From Candidatus Melainabacteria bacterium (GTDB taxonomy: Bacteria > Cyanobacteriota > Vampirovibrionia > Obscuribacterales > Obscuribacteraceae): 64,000 bases of DNA. The notes under the pieces were generated by a model. The model had not been told where the DNA came from. It saw nothing but the letters and a program-made list of their open reading frames with translations, and ran no database searches. The translations under genes were made by a program, and so were the position numbers. The stretch spans positions 558,001 through 622,000 of the forward strand of contig CP064963.1 in assembly GCA_016699165.1 (NCBI GenBank). Direction: 5' to 3'. Shown here piece after piece: positions 23,439-32,243 of the stretch. Position 1 is the first letter of the stretch; every line of letters starts with the position of its first letter.

Positions 23439-24377
23439 ATGCAAAGCAAAAATCAAAAGGCTTTATTGTGGATCACACTTGCCATAATCGCCGCCTCAAT
23501 CGAGCCGATTGTGGTCAAACTGGGCTATGCGGGCAATATCACCCCCGCTGAATTGCTTGTGGTCAAAAACATAACTGGCGCAATCTTGATTGTGCCTATG
23601 ACCTGGTCATTTGGCAAACTGCGCTGGATCGGCTGGATGAACTTGCGGAAGATTTTGGCTGTGGCTTTGCTTTTGCTCTGTACAAATTCTTTGACTTTGT
23701 TTGCACTGCAATCTATTAGCGCCGTTTTGATGATTACAATTATCACCACCACGCCGGCTTTAGTGGCGCTTATGAATGAACGCATAGGCAGAGATGTTTT
23801 GGCGCCCACATTTTGGCTTGGATTTGTATTGTGTTTTCTTGGCGTAATTATGGGGATGAATTTTGCTGATATCACATTCAGTACAATGGGACTTGTGATG
23901 ATTTTTGGCGCAGTAATAAGCTCGACTTGTTATCGCGTGCAGATGGAAACAACCACAGCCGAATTCTCACCAGCTCTTGTTTCGACCTACACTTTTTTGA
24001 TTAACGGACTCATTACTCTTTTGCTAATTGCCCCTTTTGTAGGCATGCCTAAGCAAGCTAGTTTTGGCATCGGCACCTGGATTGGACTTGCAGCAGCTGC
24101 AGCTAATGTAGCCTTTTTATATGCGCTAAATTTGGTAGGCTCTACTCGCATTTCACTTTTGAATATGTTGCAGCGACCAGCCATGGTTGTGGCTGCAGCA
24201 GTCGTTTTGCACGAGCCCTTAACCTGGCAGACAATAGTGGGAATCTTGCTTGCCACGGTCGGAATTCAACTTGCAAAAGTGACTAAGCGAGTGCATAAAG
24301 ACGAAATATTGCCAGCCACAGACTCAGTTTGTGTCGCCGGGGAAACGGAAGAAGATTGTGATAAGCTAAAGCCATGA
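23439..24377 (+). CDS. EamA/DMT family transporter
   Basis: This inner-membrane protein of 312 residues has ten predicted helices in two EamA halves. Typical signs are the N-terminal ITLAIIAASIEPIVVKLGY, the ALQSISAVLMITIITTTPALVAL segment at the end of the first half and the LLNMLQRPAMVVAAAVVLHEPLTW segment near the end of the second. Such carriers export metabolites or drugs. Its divergence from a MarR gene with an operator between suggests an inducible efflux role. It shares an ATGA overlap with the next small membrane gene. Confidence 0.9.
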   Translation: MQSKNQKALLWITLAIIAASIEPIVVKLGYAGNITPAELLVVKNITGAILIVPMTWSFGKLRWIGWMNLRKILAVALLLLCTNSLTLFALQSISAVLMITIITTTPALVALMNERIGRDVLAPTFWLGFVLCFLGVIMGMNFADITFSTMGLVMIFGAVISSTCYRVQMETTTAEFSPALVSTYTFLINGLITLLLIAPFVGMPKQASFGIGTWIGLAAAAANVAFLYALNLVGSTRISLLNMLQRPAMVVAAAVVLHEPLTWQTIVGILLATVGIQLAKVTKRVHKDEILPATDSVCVAGETEEDCDKLKP

Positions 24378-24706
24378 GTGAAGAGGCCACAACGCTGGAA
24401 GAAAAAACAGTCGACGAAACAAAATTAGTTGAAGAAACTAAACCCGCGACACAAAGCAAGCCTAAGTCCGCTGGAAACGCAATGGAAGGTTCCCTTGCTT
24501 ATTTGACTTTGTTCTCACTGCCATTTGGTTATATTGTCAGCTCCCTACCAGGACAGTATGCAACTCATGCGACATTTGCCATGGTTGCGCTATTCATCAT
24601 ATCTTCGATGACCACGCCTGTACAAAATGGGCGTTATACCGGATTTCTTTTTGCCTTGTTGTGGGCGTGCGTAGGCATGTTCTTCTATAACATGCGCGGC
24701 ATTTGA
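24374..24706 (+). CDS. Small membrane protein, 110 aa
   Basis: No family is recognised. An acidic Thr/Lys-rich cytoplasmic tail (about residues 1-35) precedes two or three membrane helices (LAYLTLFSLPFGYIVSSLP, HATFAMVALFIISSM, FLFALLWACVGMFFY). Its ATG overlaps the TGA of the EamA gene by four bases, so it is translated with the transporter and might be an accessory subunit, which is inference only. Confidence 0.7.
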   Translation: MSEEATTLEEKTVDETKLVEETKPATQSKPKSAGNAMEGSLAYLTLFSLPFGYIVSSLPGQYATHATFAMVALFIISSMTTPVQNGRYTGFLFALLWACVGMFFYNMRGI

Positions 24707-24717
24707 TTTAAGACAGC

Positions 24718-25047
24718 CTATTTTTTAGCTGGCACGAATTCAAGATTTTGCAACTGACCGCCAGGTTTGCGATTGACCTGGATGTTATAGCCAAGAGCCT
24801 TATTGTCATACTGATTAATCATAAGAGCCATATCTAACTGTTGCTGAGCTAAGAAATCATTTTGCCCTTCAATTGTGGTCGGAAGAGTGCCTGCCGCTTT
24901 TGCATCTTGCATTCTTTGCACGGCGTAGTCCATTATTTGGCCAAAAACTCCACCGGCTGCAAAAGTTTTATCGATACCATTTTGGTCATCTGAGATATCA
25001 TCTAAGGTCTGAGCGGCGGCTTGGGCTCTTGTGTCTAAATCTGCCAT
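24718..25047 (-). CDS. Hypothetical protein, 109 aa
   Basis: I do not recognise a family. It is a soluble, Gln- and Asp-rich, mostly helical protein (FAAGGVFGQIMDYAVQRMQDAKAAG, FLAQQQLDMALMINQYDNKA). AGGAAG lies about six bases before the ATG at 25047. The 126-bp gap upstream holds a TTGACA on the minus strand but no matching -10 at normal spacing. The size and helix layout recall small type III-secretion needle proteins, but no other secretion gene is near, so I do not call it. Confidence 0.6.
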   Translation of the reverse strand: MADLDTRAQAAAQTLDDISDDQNGIDKTFAAGGVFGQIMDYAVQRMQDAKAAGTLPTTIEGQNDFLAQQQLDMALMINQYDNKALGYNIQVNRKPGGQLQNLEFVPAKK

Positions 25048-25173
25048 GGGAATCTTCCTTTAATAACGAAAATGATTGGGGTGGGGGGATTCAATAAACC
25101 CATCCTATAAGCCAAACGGTTGTCAAGCCATGGTGAAACCCGCAAGCGTCTGTAAATTTGGCAAGAAATACTG

Positions 25174-26166
25174 CTATTTAATGTTGCGCACGAATTCGAA
25201 AAGTTCGGCCAAAGTATTGTCCATACTGGTAATCTCGGCTTTCAGGTCTTCGATCATCGCCACTCGGTCGTCTATGAGCCCAATATCGAATTTGATTTTG
25301 CCGTTGCGCTTACCAGAAAGATGCTCTTCGCGCTCTTTCTTATTCATTCTATGACCGCCATGCACAAGACAGTACCCATTAGATTCCCAGCGCTCAACTA
25401 GCGCCTGGCGCCTTGTCAGGCCAGATTTATTATTGGTCGAAATAGTATTTAAATAAGTCCAGACACTATCTGGATAAAAGCCATCAGAATTATCGTTATA
25501 AATGATATGTCCTAATAAATTAGGCAGTCCAGTTTCCAGTCTGTGCTCTTTGCGCATATTTTTCAAAGCTAATAGAGCAAGTGCGGCTTGACCGCCACCT
25601 TCAACTACATCTAGTGTTGCTGGCGCTCTGAAGTCAACTTCACCAAGAGCAAGCGAACCGGACAAAATACCAGTGACACCACCGGCGATGAGGTCACCAT
25701 ACGAGTTATATTTAATCGCTCTGTCTTGGTGCTCAGCAATAGTGGCTTTAATAGCCTCGGCACCAGCTTTTTGTCTGTCGACATGATTTATCGCTCTGCG
25801 CATATCAAAATGAAAAGAGAGTATTTGCTCATTCATTTCTTGTTTGCCGAAAATAATATTCAATTTGCCATCGGCTGTGGATCTGTCCGATGTTTGCATT
25901 GTTTGTTTGTAGCCAAGTAGTTTATTTTCGATATTCCAGGCGCGCGTCATAAGCTGAGTATCAGGGGTTAAGTCGCCTGAAAGCGTTGCCGTTTTCATTG
26001 CTTCTTTGCGATGAGCGTGCTCGTGCGCCTGCCTCACAATAGGATTTTTGGCATGATGAGGTAAAGTTGGTTTGGCTTGAAGTGGAGTAATGATGCCACT
26101 TATCGACGAAATAAAAAGCGTGAGAGAAAGCGCTGCAATAACTTGTTTTTTAATTGCGCCCGACAC
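25174..26166 (-). CDS. Hypothetical secreted protein
   Basis: The preferred start is the GTG at 26166, with AGGA six bases upstream, giving 330 residues. It lies 13 bp after the ileS stop. A frame extension to 26226 runs back into ileS and adds an unlikely N-terminus. Residues 1-32 are a signal peptide (IAALSLTLFISSISGIITPLQA). The mature protein has a His-rich start, a glycine-rich hydrophobic middle (DLIAGGVTGILSGSLALGEVD) and a heptad-like C-terminus (VAMIEDLKAEITSMDNTLAELFEFV). No family is recognised. Confidence 0.7.
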   Translation of the reverse strand: MSGAIKKQVIAALSLTLFISSISGIITPLQAKPTLPHHAKNPIVRQAHEHAHRKEAMKTATLSGDLTPDTQLMTRAWNIENKLLGYKQTMQTSDRSTADGKLNIIFGKQEMNEQILSFHFDMRRAINHVDRQKAGAEAIKATIAEHQDRAIKYNSYGDLIAGGVTGILSGSLALGEVDFRAPATLDVVEGGGQAALALLALKNMRKEHRLETGLPNLLGHIIYNDNSDGFYPDSVWTYLNTISTNNKSGLTRRQALVERWESNGYCLVHGGHRMNKKEREEHLSGKRNGKIKFDIGLIDDRVAMIEDLKAEITSMDNTLAELFEFVRNIK

Positions 26167-26179
26167 ACTTATTCCTCGA

Positions 26180-29059
26180 TTATTTAGCTGCTTCAACTTC
26201 GGCACAGGGTTTACAAAGCTCGACAAAGTTTTTGTCGTGTCCAGTTGTGGTTGTGTATTTCCAGCATCTGCCGCACTTTTGACCTTCTGCTTTGAGTACG
26301 AAAATGTTCATTCCGTTTTCACTGAGCTCGCTTAGGGGCTCGGATATTGGCTTGCTATCGCCTTTTCCATTTTCAACATTGGCTTGAGAGGTAATGAAAA
26401 ATCCAGGCAAGTTTTCTCCAAGCGAAACAATTTTATCGCACAAACTGGAGTCCTCTACTTTTATAAGAACCTGAGCTTCAAGCGAACTGCCTATTTTTCG
26501 CGCTCCGCGAGCTTGCTCAAGAGCCTTGTTCACCGTATCTCTAGTGATTATTAGCTGGCTCCAGAATTCATCCAAATTTGGATTCAGCAAACTCTGATCG
26601 ACTTCTGGAAAGTCAGCAAGCAATACGCTTTCTTCTTTAAACGAATTAGCTTTCAGCGCAGCAGGTACATGCTGCCAAATGTCTTCAGCCATATGCGGGT
26701 TAACTGGAGCAAGCACTCGCACAAGTACGCTCAACAATTTTGCAAGCACTGTTTGTATAGAGCGGCGCGCTTTAGACTTTGAGGCAGTGGTGTAGAGCGT
26801 GTCCTTTGCTATATCGAAATAGAAATTAGACAACTCGACATTACAGAAGTTTTGCAGCAGTTGATAATATTTGAAATATTGAAAATTATCGAAATCGCGG
26901 ATAATTTCTTTGAGCACTTCTTGCGAACGATGCAAAATATATTTGTCTATATCTTGTAATTCTTCATATGGCACTGCATCTTTGGCTGGATCGAAATCAT
27001 ACAAATTGCCAAGCATATAACGAGCGGTGTTGCGCAATTTCTTATACACATCTGCAAGTTGGGCAAGCAGATTTTTGCCACAGCGAATATCGTCTGTGTA
27101 ATTGACTGAAGCCACCCAGAGACGCAAAACATCAGCACCATATTCTTTTATTACTTGTTGAGGCTCGACTATATTGCCGAGCGACTTGGACATTTTGCGA
27201 CCAGTTTCGTCTACTACAAAACCGTGTGTCACAACTGTCTTGTACGGCGCGCGACCATGAAGGGCAACACTTGTAAGAAGCGAAGACTGGAACCACCCGC
27301 GGTGCTGATCAGATCCTTCTAAATACAATTCAACTGGCGTGCCTTTTAAATATGGACGAGCGTCCACAACCGCCGAGTGAGTGACACCCGAATCGAACCA
27401 AACATCCATGATGTCTGTTTCTTTTTCGAAGTCTGTCTTATCACACTTCTTGCACTTGGCTGCATCACCAAGCATTTCTGCAGGCGTCAATAACCACCAG
27501 GCATCAGAGCCAGCTAAGCGACCATCGTGCTCGATAGTCTCATAGGCGCTTGCAACCTTTTCCATCGATTCTGCCGTCATCAACGGCTCGCGACAACTTG
27601 TGCAATAAAAAACAGGTATTGGAACGCCCCAGACGCGTTGTCTGGAGATACACCAATCGGCTCGATTTTCGACCATTGAATAGATTCTATTTCGACCAGA
27701 TGTCGGAACCCAGGTTACTTGATCAATTGCTTCTAGTGCTTTCTGTCTAAATCCATCGACTGAAGCAAACCATTGCTCAGTTGCTCTAAATATCAAAGGC
27801 TTCTTGCAGCGCCAGCAGTGCGGATAACTGTGACTATAAGTCTGGTGATTGAGCAGAACGCCTATTTCTTGTAAGTGTTCGACAATTTTTGTATTGGCTT
27901 CGTCATAGCGCAATCCATTTGCTACAGGACCTGCTTCTTCGGTCAATATGCCGCGCCCGTCAATGGGAGAGACTATGCCTAAATTGTATTTTTGACCTAT
28001 TTCAAAATCCTCAGGACCGTGTCCCGGAGCTGTGTGTACGCATCCGGATCCTGTGTCATCGGTTACATGCGTGCCCAAGATTACTCGACTTAGTCTGTCT
28101 AAAAAGGGATGCTTACATTCGAGCATCTCAAGATCCGAGCCTTTGCATGTGCCTAGAACTTTACCTTCGATACCTGTTGTTTCTTGAAATTTTTCGCGCA
28201 ATTTGTCTACCACTACAAGAACGCCATGCTCTTCTGTATCGAGAAATTCATAGGTAAACTCAGGATGTAGACAGACAGCCAGGTTCCCAGGCAGTGTCCA
28301 GGGAGTTGTGGTCCATATTACAAAGTGGACTGTTTTGTCTTCTGGTACAAAAGCAGGTATTTTGCCCGTTTTGCCTTGCGAAGCTTTTTTATCCAGCTCG
28401 AATTTCACAAATATTGAATGTGATTTATGTTCGGCATATTCGACTTCAGCCTCAGCCAGAGCTGTTTCACAAGTCGGGCACCACTGTACGGACTTAAGTC
28501 CTTTATACAGATAACCAGCCTGAGCCATTTTGGAGAAGACACGGATTTGCGCTGCTTCAAATTTAGGATCAAGCGTAACATAAGGATTTTCCCACTCACC
28601 CCATACTCCAAGACGTTTGAAGTTGGCTTCCTGACCAGGCAAATTGTGCAAAGCAAATTCGCGACATTTAGCTCTAAGCTCCACTTGAGTCATGGAGCGT
28701 CTGCCGCCTTTGACATTTTTGCAAACGGCGTTTTCGATGGGCAGACCGTGACTGTCATAACCTGGCACATAAGGGCTGTAGAAGCCACGAGCCGATTTGT
28801 AGCGAGTGACTATGTCTTTGAGAATTTTGTTTAGAGCGGTGCCTATGTGTATTTTGTCTGAACTCAAATAGGGCGGACCATCGTGCAAAACGAATTTGGG
28901 TGCGTCTTTGCGCTTCTCAACCGACTTTTGATAAATCTTGTTATCTTGCCAATATTGTTGAAACTCAACTTCGCGAACGGCGCTGTTAGCCTTCATCGAG
29001 AAGTCTGTCTGAGGCAAGTTGAGATTATAATTTTTTTTCGGTTCTTTTGAGTCGCTCAT
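26180..29059 (-). CDS. ileS: Isoleucine--tRNA ligase (IleRS)
   Basis: This 959-residue class I synthetase charges tRNA-Ile. The catalytic domain contains the signature at residues 71-74, but here it reads HIGT, not HIGH. The preceding loop is PPYLSSDKI, one residue longer than the usual PPYANGDI type. KMSKS is normal at residues 622-626. The CP1 editing domain is present (FVIWTTTPWTLPGN, GTGxVHTAPGHG-like GSGCVHTAPGHGPEDF). The C-terminal zinc module has CGRCW and CKPC, as in bacterial-type IleRS. AGGA lies just upstream of the ATG at 29059. A terminator-like hairpin sits in its leader. Confidence 0.97.
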   Translation of the reverse strand: MSDSKEPKKNYNLNLPQTDFSMKANSAVREVEFQQYWQDNKIYQKSVEKRKDAPKFVLHDGPPYLSSDKIHIGTALNKILKDIVTRYKSARGFYSPYVPGYDSHGLPIENAVCKNVKGGRRSMTQVELRAKCREFALHNLPGQEANFKRLGVWGEWENPYVTLDPKFEAAQIRVFSKMAQAGYLYKGLKSVQWCPTCETALAEAEVEYAEHKSHSIFVKFELDKKASQGKTGKIPAFVPEDKTVHFVIWTTTPWTLPGNLAVCLHPEFTYEFLDTEEHGVLVVVDKLREKFQETTGIEGKVLGTCKGSDLEMLECKHPFLDRLSRVILGTHVTDDTGSGCVHTAPGHGPEDFEIGQKYNLGIVSPIDGRGILTEEAGPVANGLRYDEANTKIVEHLQEIGVLLNHQTYSHSYPHCWRCKKPLIFRATEQWFASVDGFRQKALEAIDQVTWVPTSGRNRIYSMVENRADWCISRQRVWGVPIPVFYCTSCREPLMTAESMEKVASAYETIEHDGRLAGSDAWWLLTPAEMLGDAAKCKKCDKTDFEKETDIMDVWFDSGVTHSAVVDARPYLKGTPVELYLEGSDQHRGWFQSSLLTSVALHGRAPYKTVVTHGFVVDETGRKMSKSLGNIVEPQQVIKEYGADVLRLWVASVNYTDDIRCGKNLLAQLADVYKKLRNTARYMLGNLYDFDPAKDAVPYEELQDIDKYILHRSQEVLKEIIRDFDNFQYFKYYQLLQNFCNVELSNFYFDIAKDTLYTTASKSKARRSIQTVLAKLLSVLVRVLAPVNPHMAEDIWQHVPAALKANSFKEESVLLADFPEVDQSLLNPNLDEFWSQLIITRDTVNKALEQARGARKIGSSLEAQVLIKVEDSSLCDKIVSLGENLPGFFITSQANVENGKGDSKPISEPLSELSENGMNIFVLKAEGQKCGRCWKYTTTTGHDKNFVELCKPCAEVEAAK

Positions 29060-29073
29060 TGCATTTTTCCTAG

Positions 29074-29130
29074 AAACAAAAACGCCAACGCATTTGCGCT
29101 GGCTTAAGTATCGATACTAAGTGAGCCAGC
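29074..29130 (-). promoter_or_regulatory. Attenuator-like leader of ileS (terminator and competing hairpin)
   Basis: On the minus strand an 8-bp stem GCCAGCGC/GCGTTGGC (29084-29103, one G-U) with loop AAAT is followed by GTTTTTGTTT (29074-29083), a rho-independent terminator ending 15 bp before ileS. Just upstream, GCTGGCT (29124-29130) can pair with AGCCAGC (29098-29104), which contains part of the terminator's first arm. The two folds exclude each other, as in transcription attenuation. The inner palindrome AGTATCGATACT strengthens the second fold. No T-box core motif is seen. Confidence 0.7.
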
Positions 29131-29203
29131 TACATTACCGCACAATAATGATAATCAAAGTGTCATCGCCATGCTGACGATGTAACATGAAAGAATCGAA
29201 AGT

Positions 29204-29356
29204 ATGAGTAAATCTGCTCACGTTTTTAGAATCGAAAAGGGCACTGATTCAGGATATAAAAGCTCTGGCTGGTCGTCAAGAAAAGTGCCTACTCAAACGA
29301 TAGAATTAGTTACAGTTCATTTTGCAAGGAGTTCATTTTGCGAACCGAAAGACTGA
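29204..29356 (+). CDS. Possible small ORF, 50 aa, upstream of the inositol phosphatase gene
   Basis: An ATG at 29204 opens 50 codons (MSKSAHVFRIEKGTDSGYK and on) that end 19 bp inside the inositol phosphatase gene. Only a weak GAAAG precedes it. It might be translated and couple into the next gene, or be chance. Confidence 0.3.
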   Translation: MSKSAHVFRIEKGTDSGYKSSGWSSRKVPTQTIELVTVHFARSSFCEPKD

Positions 29357-30114
29357 CCGCCTTGAAGGCTGCACACGCCGCTGGAGCGTTGCACAAAGAG
29401 AAGCTTGGCAATCTCACGTGCATCGATTATAAGAGCGCGTTCAACCTGGTTACAGAAGTGGATAAAGCGGCAGAAGCGATGATCCTAGACATTTTAAAAG
29501 CCGAATTTCCCAACGACAACTATCTGGCAGAAGAAACAGGAGCAAGCCAAGTGTCAGACAATGGCAGACGCTGGCTTATAGACCCACTCGACGGCACCAC
29601 TAATTATGCTCATGCTTACCCATTTTTTTGTGTGTCGATAGCGCTTGAAGAAGATGGTGAAATAACGCTTGGCGTAGTACACAATGCTGTTTCGCAAGAA
29701 CTGTTCTGGGCTGAAAAAGGGCTTGGAGCAAGGTTAAACGATAAAGTCATATCCGTTTCTTGCAATGCCACCCTTGGCTCATCCTTGCTTGCCACCGGCT
29801 TTCCGCCAGACACAAAAAATAATCGCCATCACAATATGACTGAGTTTACTACTATTACAGACGCTTCTCACGGTGTTAGGCGAGATGGTTCTGCAGCGCT
29901 CGATTTATGTTTTGTGGCTTGTGGGCGCCTTGATGGATTTTGGGAGAAGAAATTAGCCCCCTGGGACGTCGCTGCTGGCAGCCTTATCGTGCGCGAGGCG
30001 GGGGGCCGTGTAACCAATTTAGAAAACGGTCCACTAGATATGAATTCAGGACATATTCTTGCCACTAACAGTCTCATCCACAAAGAAATGGTGGATATTT
30101 TTGAATCGGTCTAA
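29338..30114 (+). CDS. Inositol monophosphatase family protein
   Basis: The protein has 258 residues. Metal-site motifs are present: Glu in LAEETGAS, LIDPLDGTTNYAH and WDVAAGSLIVREAGG. The family hydrolyses inositol monophosphate and related sugar phosphates; SuhB also acts in rRNA antitermination, so the substrate is uncertain. The start is a TTG at 29338 with AGGAG six to seven bases upstream. Its stop abuts the stop of the convergent pyrC gene with no spare base. Confidence 0.93.
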   Translation: MRTERLTALKAAHAAGALHKEKLGNLTCIDYKSAFNLVTEVDKAAEAMILDILKAEFPNDNYLAEETGASQVSDNGRRWLIDPLDGTTNYAHAYPFFCVSIALEEDGEITLGVVHNAVSQELFWAEKGLGARLNDKVISVSCNATLGSSLLATGFPPDTKNNRHHNMTEFTTITDASHGVRRDGSAALDLCFVACGRLDGFWEKKLAPWDVAAGSLIVREAGGRVTNLENGPLDMNSGHILATNSLIHKEMVDIFESV

Positions 30115-31122
30115 CTAAGGCTTTACTTGCCAGTTCAAAGTTTGCCCAGCCAAAAATGGCTTTACCTCTCCGCAAGTATCAGGCACTGTCCATGGCTCTT
30201 TTGCTATTTCTATTGAATGTTGATTCAAAGGCAAATTATAAAACTCGGCTGCAAATTGCGATGTGAAAGCCTCTAATTTAGAGATGGTGCCATAGTCTTC
30301 AAATATTTGACACAATGCTGGCACCAAAACTGGTGCGGTGTAAACACCAGCAGCACCACAAGCGTTTTCTTTGGCTGAAATAGCATGAGGAGCGCTATCT
30401 GACCCCAGAAAAAACTTAGGATTGCCACTAAGTGCAGCATCGATTATTGCTAATCTATCGGTGGGACGCTTTGCCACTGGTTTGCAAAAAGCGTGGGGAT
30501 TAAGTCTGTCTCCAATAATATCATCGAGAGTCAAATACATATGATGAACAGTTAGACTGCAAGCCACATTTACTGGCAACGCTTTAACACAATCAATTGC
30601 ATCTTTTGTGGTGGCATGTTCTAGAACTATTCTTAATTTGGGAAAGTTCAATGCAATATCTTTTAGAACTGAAAGAAATTCAAACTCACGATCAAGTGAG
30701 AAAGCATGGGGCATTTCACCATGTAGACAAAGCACCAGTCCACTTTCTTCCATCGCTTTGTATACAGGATAGAGCGCCTTAAAATCAGATACCCCACCTT
30801 CTGAATTAGTGGTGACACCATCTGGATAAAGCTTGCCCGCAATAGTGCCAGCTTGTTTCAGACCGTCGATTTCGGCGGCTGATGTAGATGGAACAATTTT
30901 GAAAGTCATAAGTGGTGCAAAGAATTTGCCTTTTGACTTTGAGAGCACTTCCATAATTTGCTGACGATAATTTATGACATCGTTTGCATTTAAAATGGGA
31001 GGAGTCAAATTGGGCATAACCAGCGCACGTTCGCACTGCATAGCCGTGTAGGGCAAGACAGATTCAAGCATTTCACCCTGCCTGAGATGAACATGCATAT
31101 CGTCAATCTTGCGTATACGCAA
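30115..31122 (-). CDS. pyrC: Dihydroorotase
   Basis: This 335-residue zinc enzyme closes carbamoyl aspartate to dihydroorotate in pyrimidine synthesis. It shows the metal motif HVHLRQGEM near the N-terminus, the Lys region AGKLYPDGVTTNSEGG that is carboxylated in the family, LHGEMP and the C-terminal GSDSAPHA with the catalytic Asp. Length and motifs fit the short PyrC class. The TTG start at 31122 has AAGGAG eight bases upstream and lies 20 bp inside the pyrD 3' end, so the two are coupled. Confidence 0.95.
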   Translation of the reverse strand: MRIRKIDDMHVHLRQGEMLESVLPYTAMQCERALVMPNLTPPILNANDVINYRQQIMEVLSKSKGKFFAPLMTFKIVPSTSAAEIDGLKQAGTIAGKLYPDGVTTNSEGGVSDFKALYPVYKAMEESGLVLCLHGEMPHAFSLDREFEFLSVLKDIALNFPKLRIVLEHATTKDAIDCVKALPVNVACSLTVHHMYLTLDDIIGDRLNPHAFCKPVAKRPTDRLAIIDAALSGNPKFFLGSDSAPHAISAKENACGAAGVYTAPVLVPALCQIFEDYGTISKLEAFTSQFAAEFYNLPLNQHSIEIAKEPWTVPDTCGEVKPFLAGQTLNWQVKP

Positions 31123-32194
31123 CTTGCTTGCTCCTTGACTTATCGGTTGATTTATCCTGAGATTTTTGTTTTAAGATTGCCGACAATTCACGGCAAATAT
31201 CCTGTGGCAATGTGGGTCCTTTGTATATAAGCCCAGTATAAACTTCAAGCAATGAAGCACCTGCTGTCATAAAATCGTATGCGTCTTTGCCTGTCGAGAT
31301 GCCACCACATCCGATGATAATTTGCCAATCTTTTTTCTTGGCGTTTACACGCTGACAAAGCTTTATCGCTTTTTCTTTCAGTGGAGCCCCGCTCAGACCG
31401 CCCATTCCGATTTCTTTAATCCGATCTGAATTTGTTTTCAAATCGTCTCTAGATGTTGTGGTGTTGCCGCAAACAAAACCAGCGATCTTAAATGTACTGG
31501 CAGCATCAACAATTGACTCGACAAATTCAGTGGTACTATCAGGAGAAAGTTTGATTAAAATTGGAATTTTTGTGGAGTTGAATTTTTGCAATTCCTGCAT
31601 GAGAAGACGCATCTGGTCGCCCTCTGTCACTATGCCTTCTTTGGTGTTAGGACAACTTGCATTGACCGTCACATAAGTAATTGGCAGTCCTCTTATTTTG
31701 TTAAAAGTATAAATCATGTCTGCCACTGCCGCTTCACCCGCGATGGCAGGGTCATTTGTTTTTGCGATATTCAAACCAATAGGCAGACTGAAATGCGCCT
31801 CGCCTAGTCGCTCAGCAACAGCATCTGCACCATGTCCGTTCAATCCCAATCTGTTTATTGCCGCTTCGTCTTCAGGTAGTCTAAATAATCTCGGTTTAGG
31901 ATTGCCATTTGTGGCTCTGGCACAGACCGAACCAATTTCAGCAAATCCAAATCCAAGTGCTTGCAGCACTTCTGTAAGCTCGCCGTTTTTGTCGAACCCG
32001 GCTGCAAGCCCAATTGGATTTGAAAGAGGATGACCAAATAAATCACAGCTTAAATCTGTATCGTTATAAGTCAGACCACCGCTAACTTTAGCTAGAATTT
32101 TTCCATAATTTTTTAAAAGAGAATGCACCAGAACATGCGCTTGTTCGGGATCCATCTGAAAGAGCAACGGACGAATAATTTTCTGGTAGCTCAT
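31103..32194 (-). CDS. pyrD: Dihydroorotate dehydrogenase, class 2 (quinone)
   Basis: The 363-residue FMN enzyme oxidises dihydroorotate to orotate, passing electrons to quinone. The N-terminal helical extension (PLLFQMDPEQAHVLVHSLLKN) is typical of the membrane-associated class 2 type. Other signs are NPIGLAAGFDKNGE, NRLGLNGHGAD, TVNASCPNT with the catalytic Ser region, and GCGGISTGKDAYDFMTAGA. The C-terminus is Lys/Ser-rich. It overlaps pyrC by 20 bp and follows the glycosyltransferase gene by 49 bp. Confidence 0.96.
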   Translation of the reverse strand: MSYQKIIRPLLFQMDPEQAHVLVHSLLKNYGKILAKVSGGLTYNDTDLSCDLFGHPLSNPIGLAAGFDKNGELTEVLQALGFGFAEIGSVCARATNGNPKPRLFRLPEDEAAINRLGLNGHGADAVAERLGEAHFSLPIGLNIAKTNDPAIAGEAAVADMIYTFNKIRGLPITYVTVNASCPNTKEGIVTEGDQMRLLMQELQKFNSTKIPILIKLSPDSTTEFVESIVDAASTFKIAGFVCGNTTTSRDDLKTNSDRIKEIGMGGLSGAPLKEKAIKLCQRVNAKKKDWQIIIGCGGISTGKDAYDFMTAGASLLEVYTGLIYKGPTLPQDICRELSAILKQKSQDKSTDKSRSKQVAYTQD

Positions 32195-32243
32195 GACTAT
32201 AGACTAGACCTAAAAATGACCGGTGTAAAGACTTAACACCCGC

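Noticed and set aside
24718..25047. Reading the 109-residue protein as a type III secretion needle protein
   Set aside because: Size and helices are alike, but there is no sequence motif and no secretion gene nearby.
29060..29337. A T-box riboswitch in front of ileS
   Set aside because: The conserved T-box sequence and specifier stem are not seen; only the terminator and a competing stem are supported.
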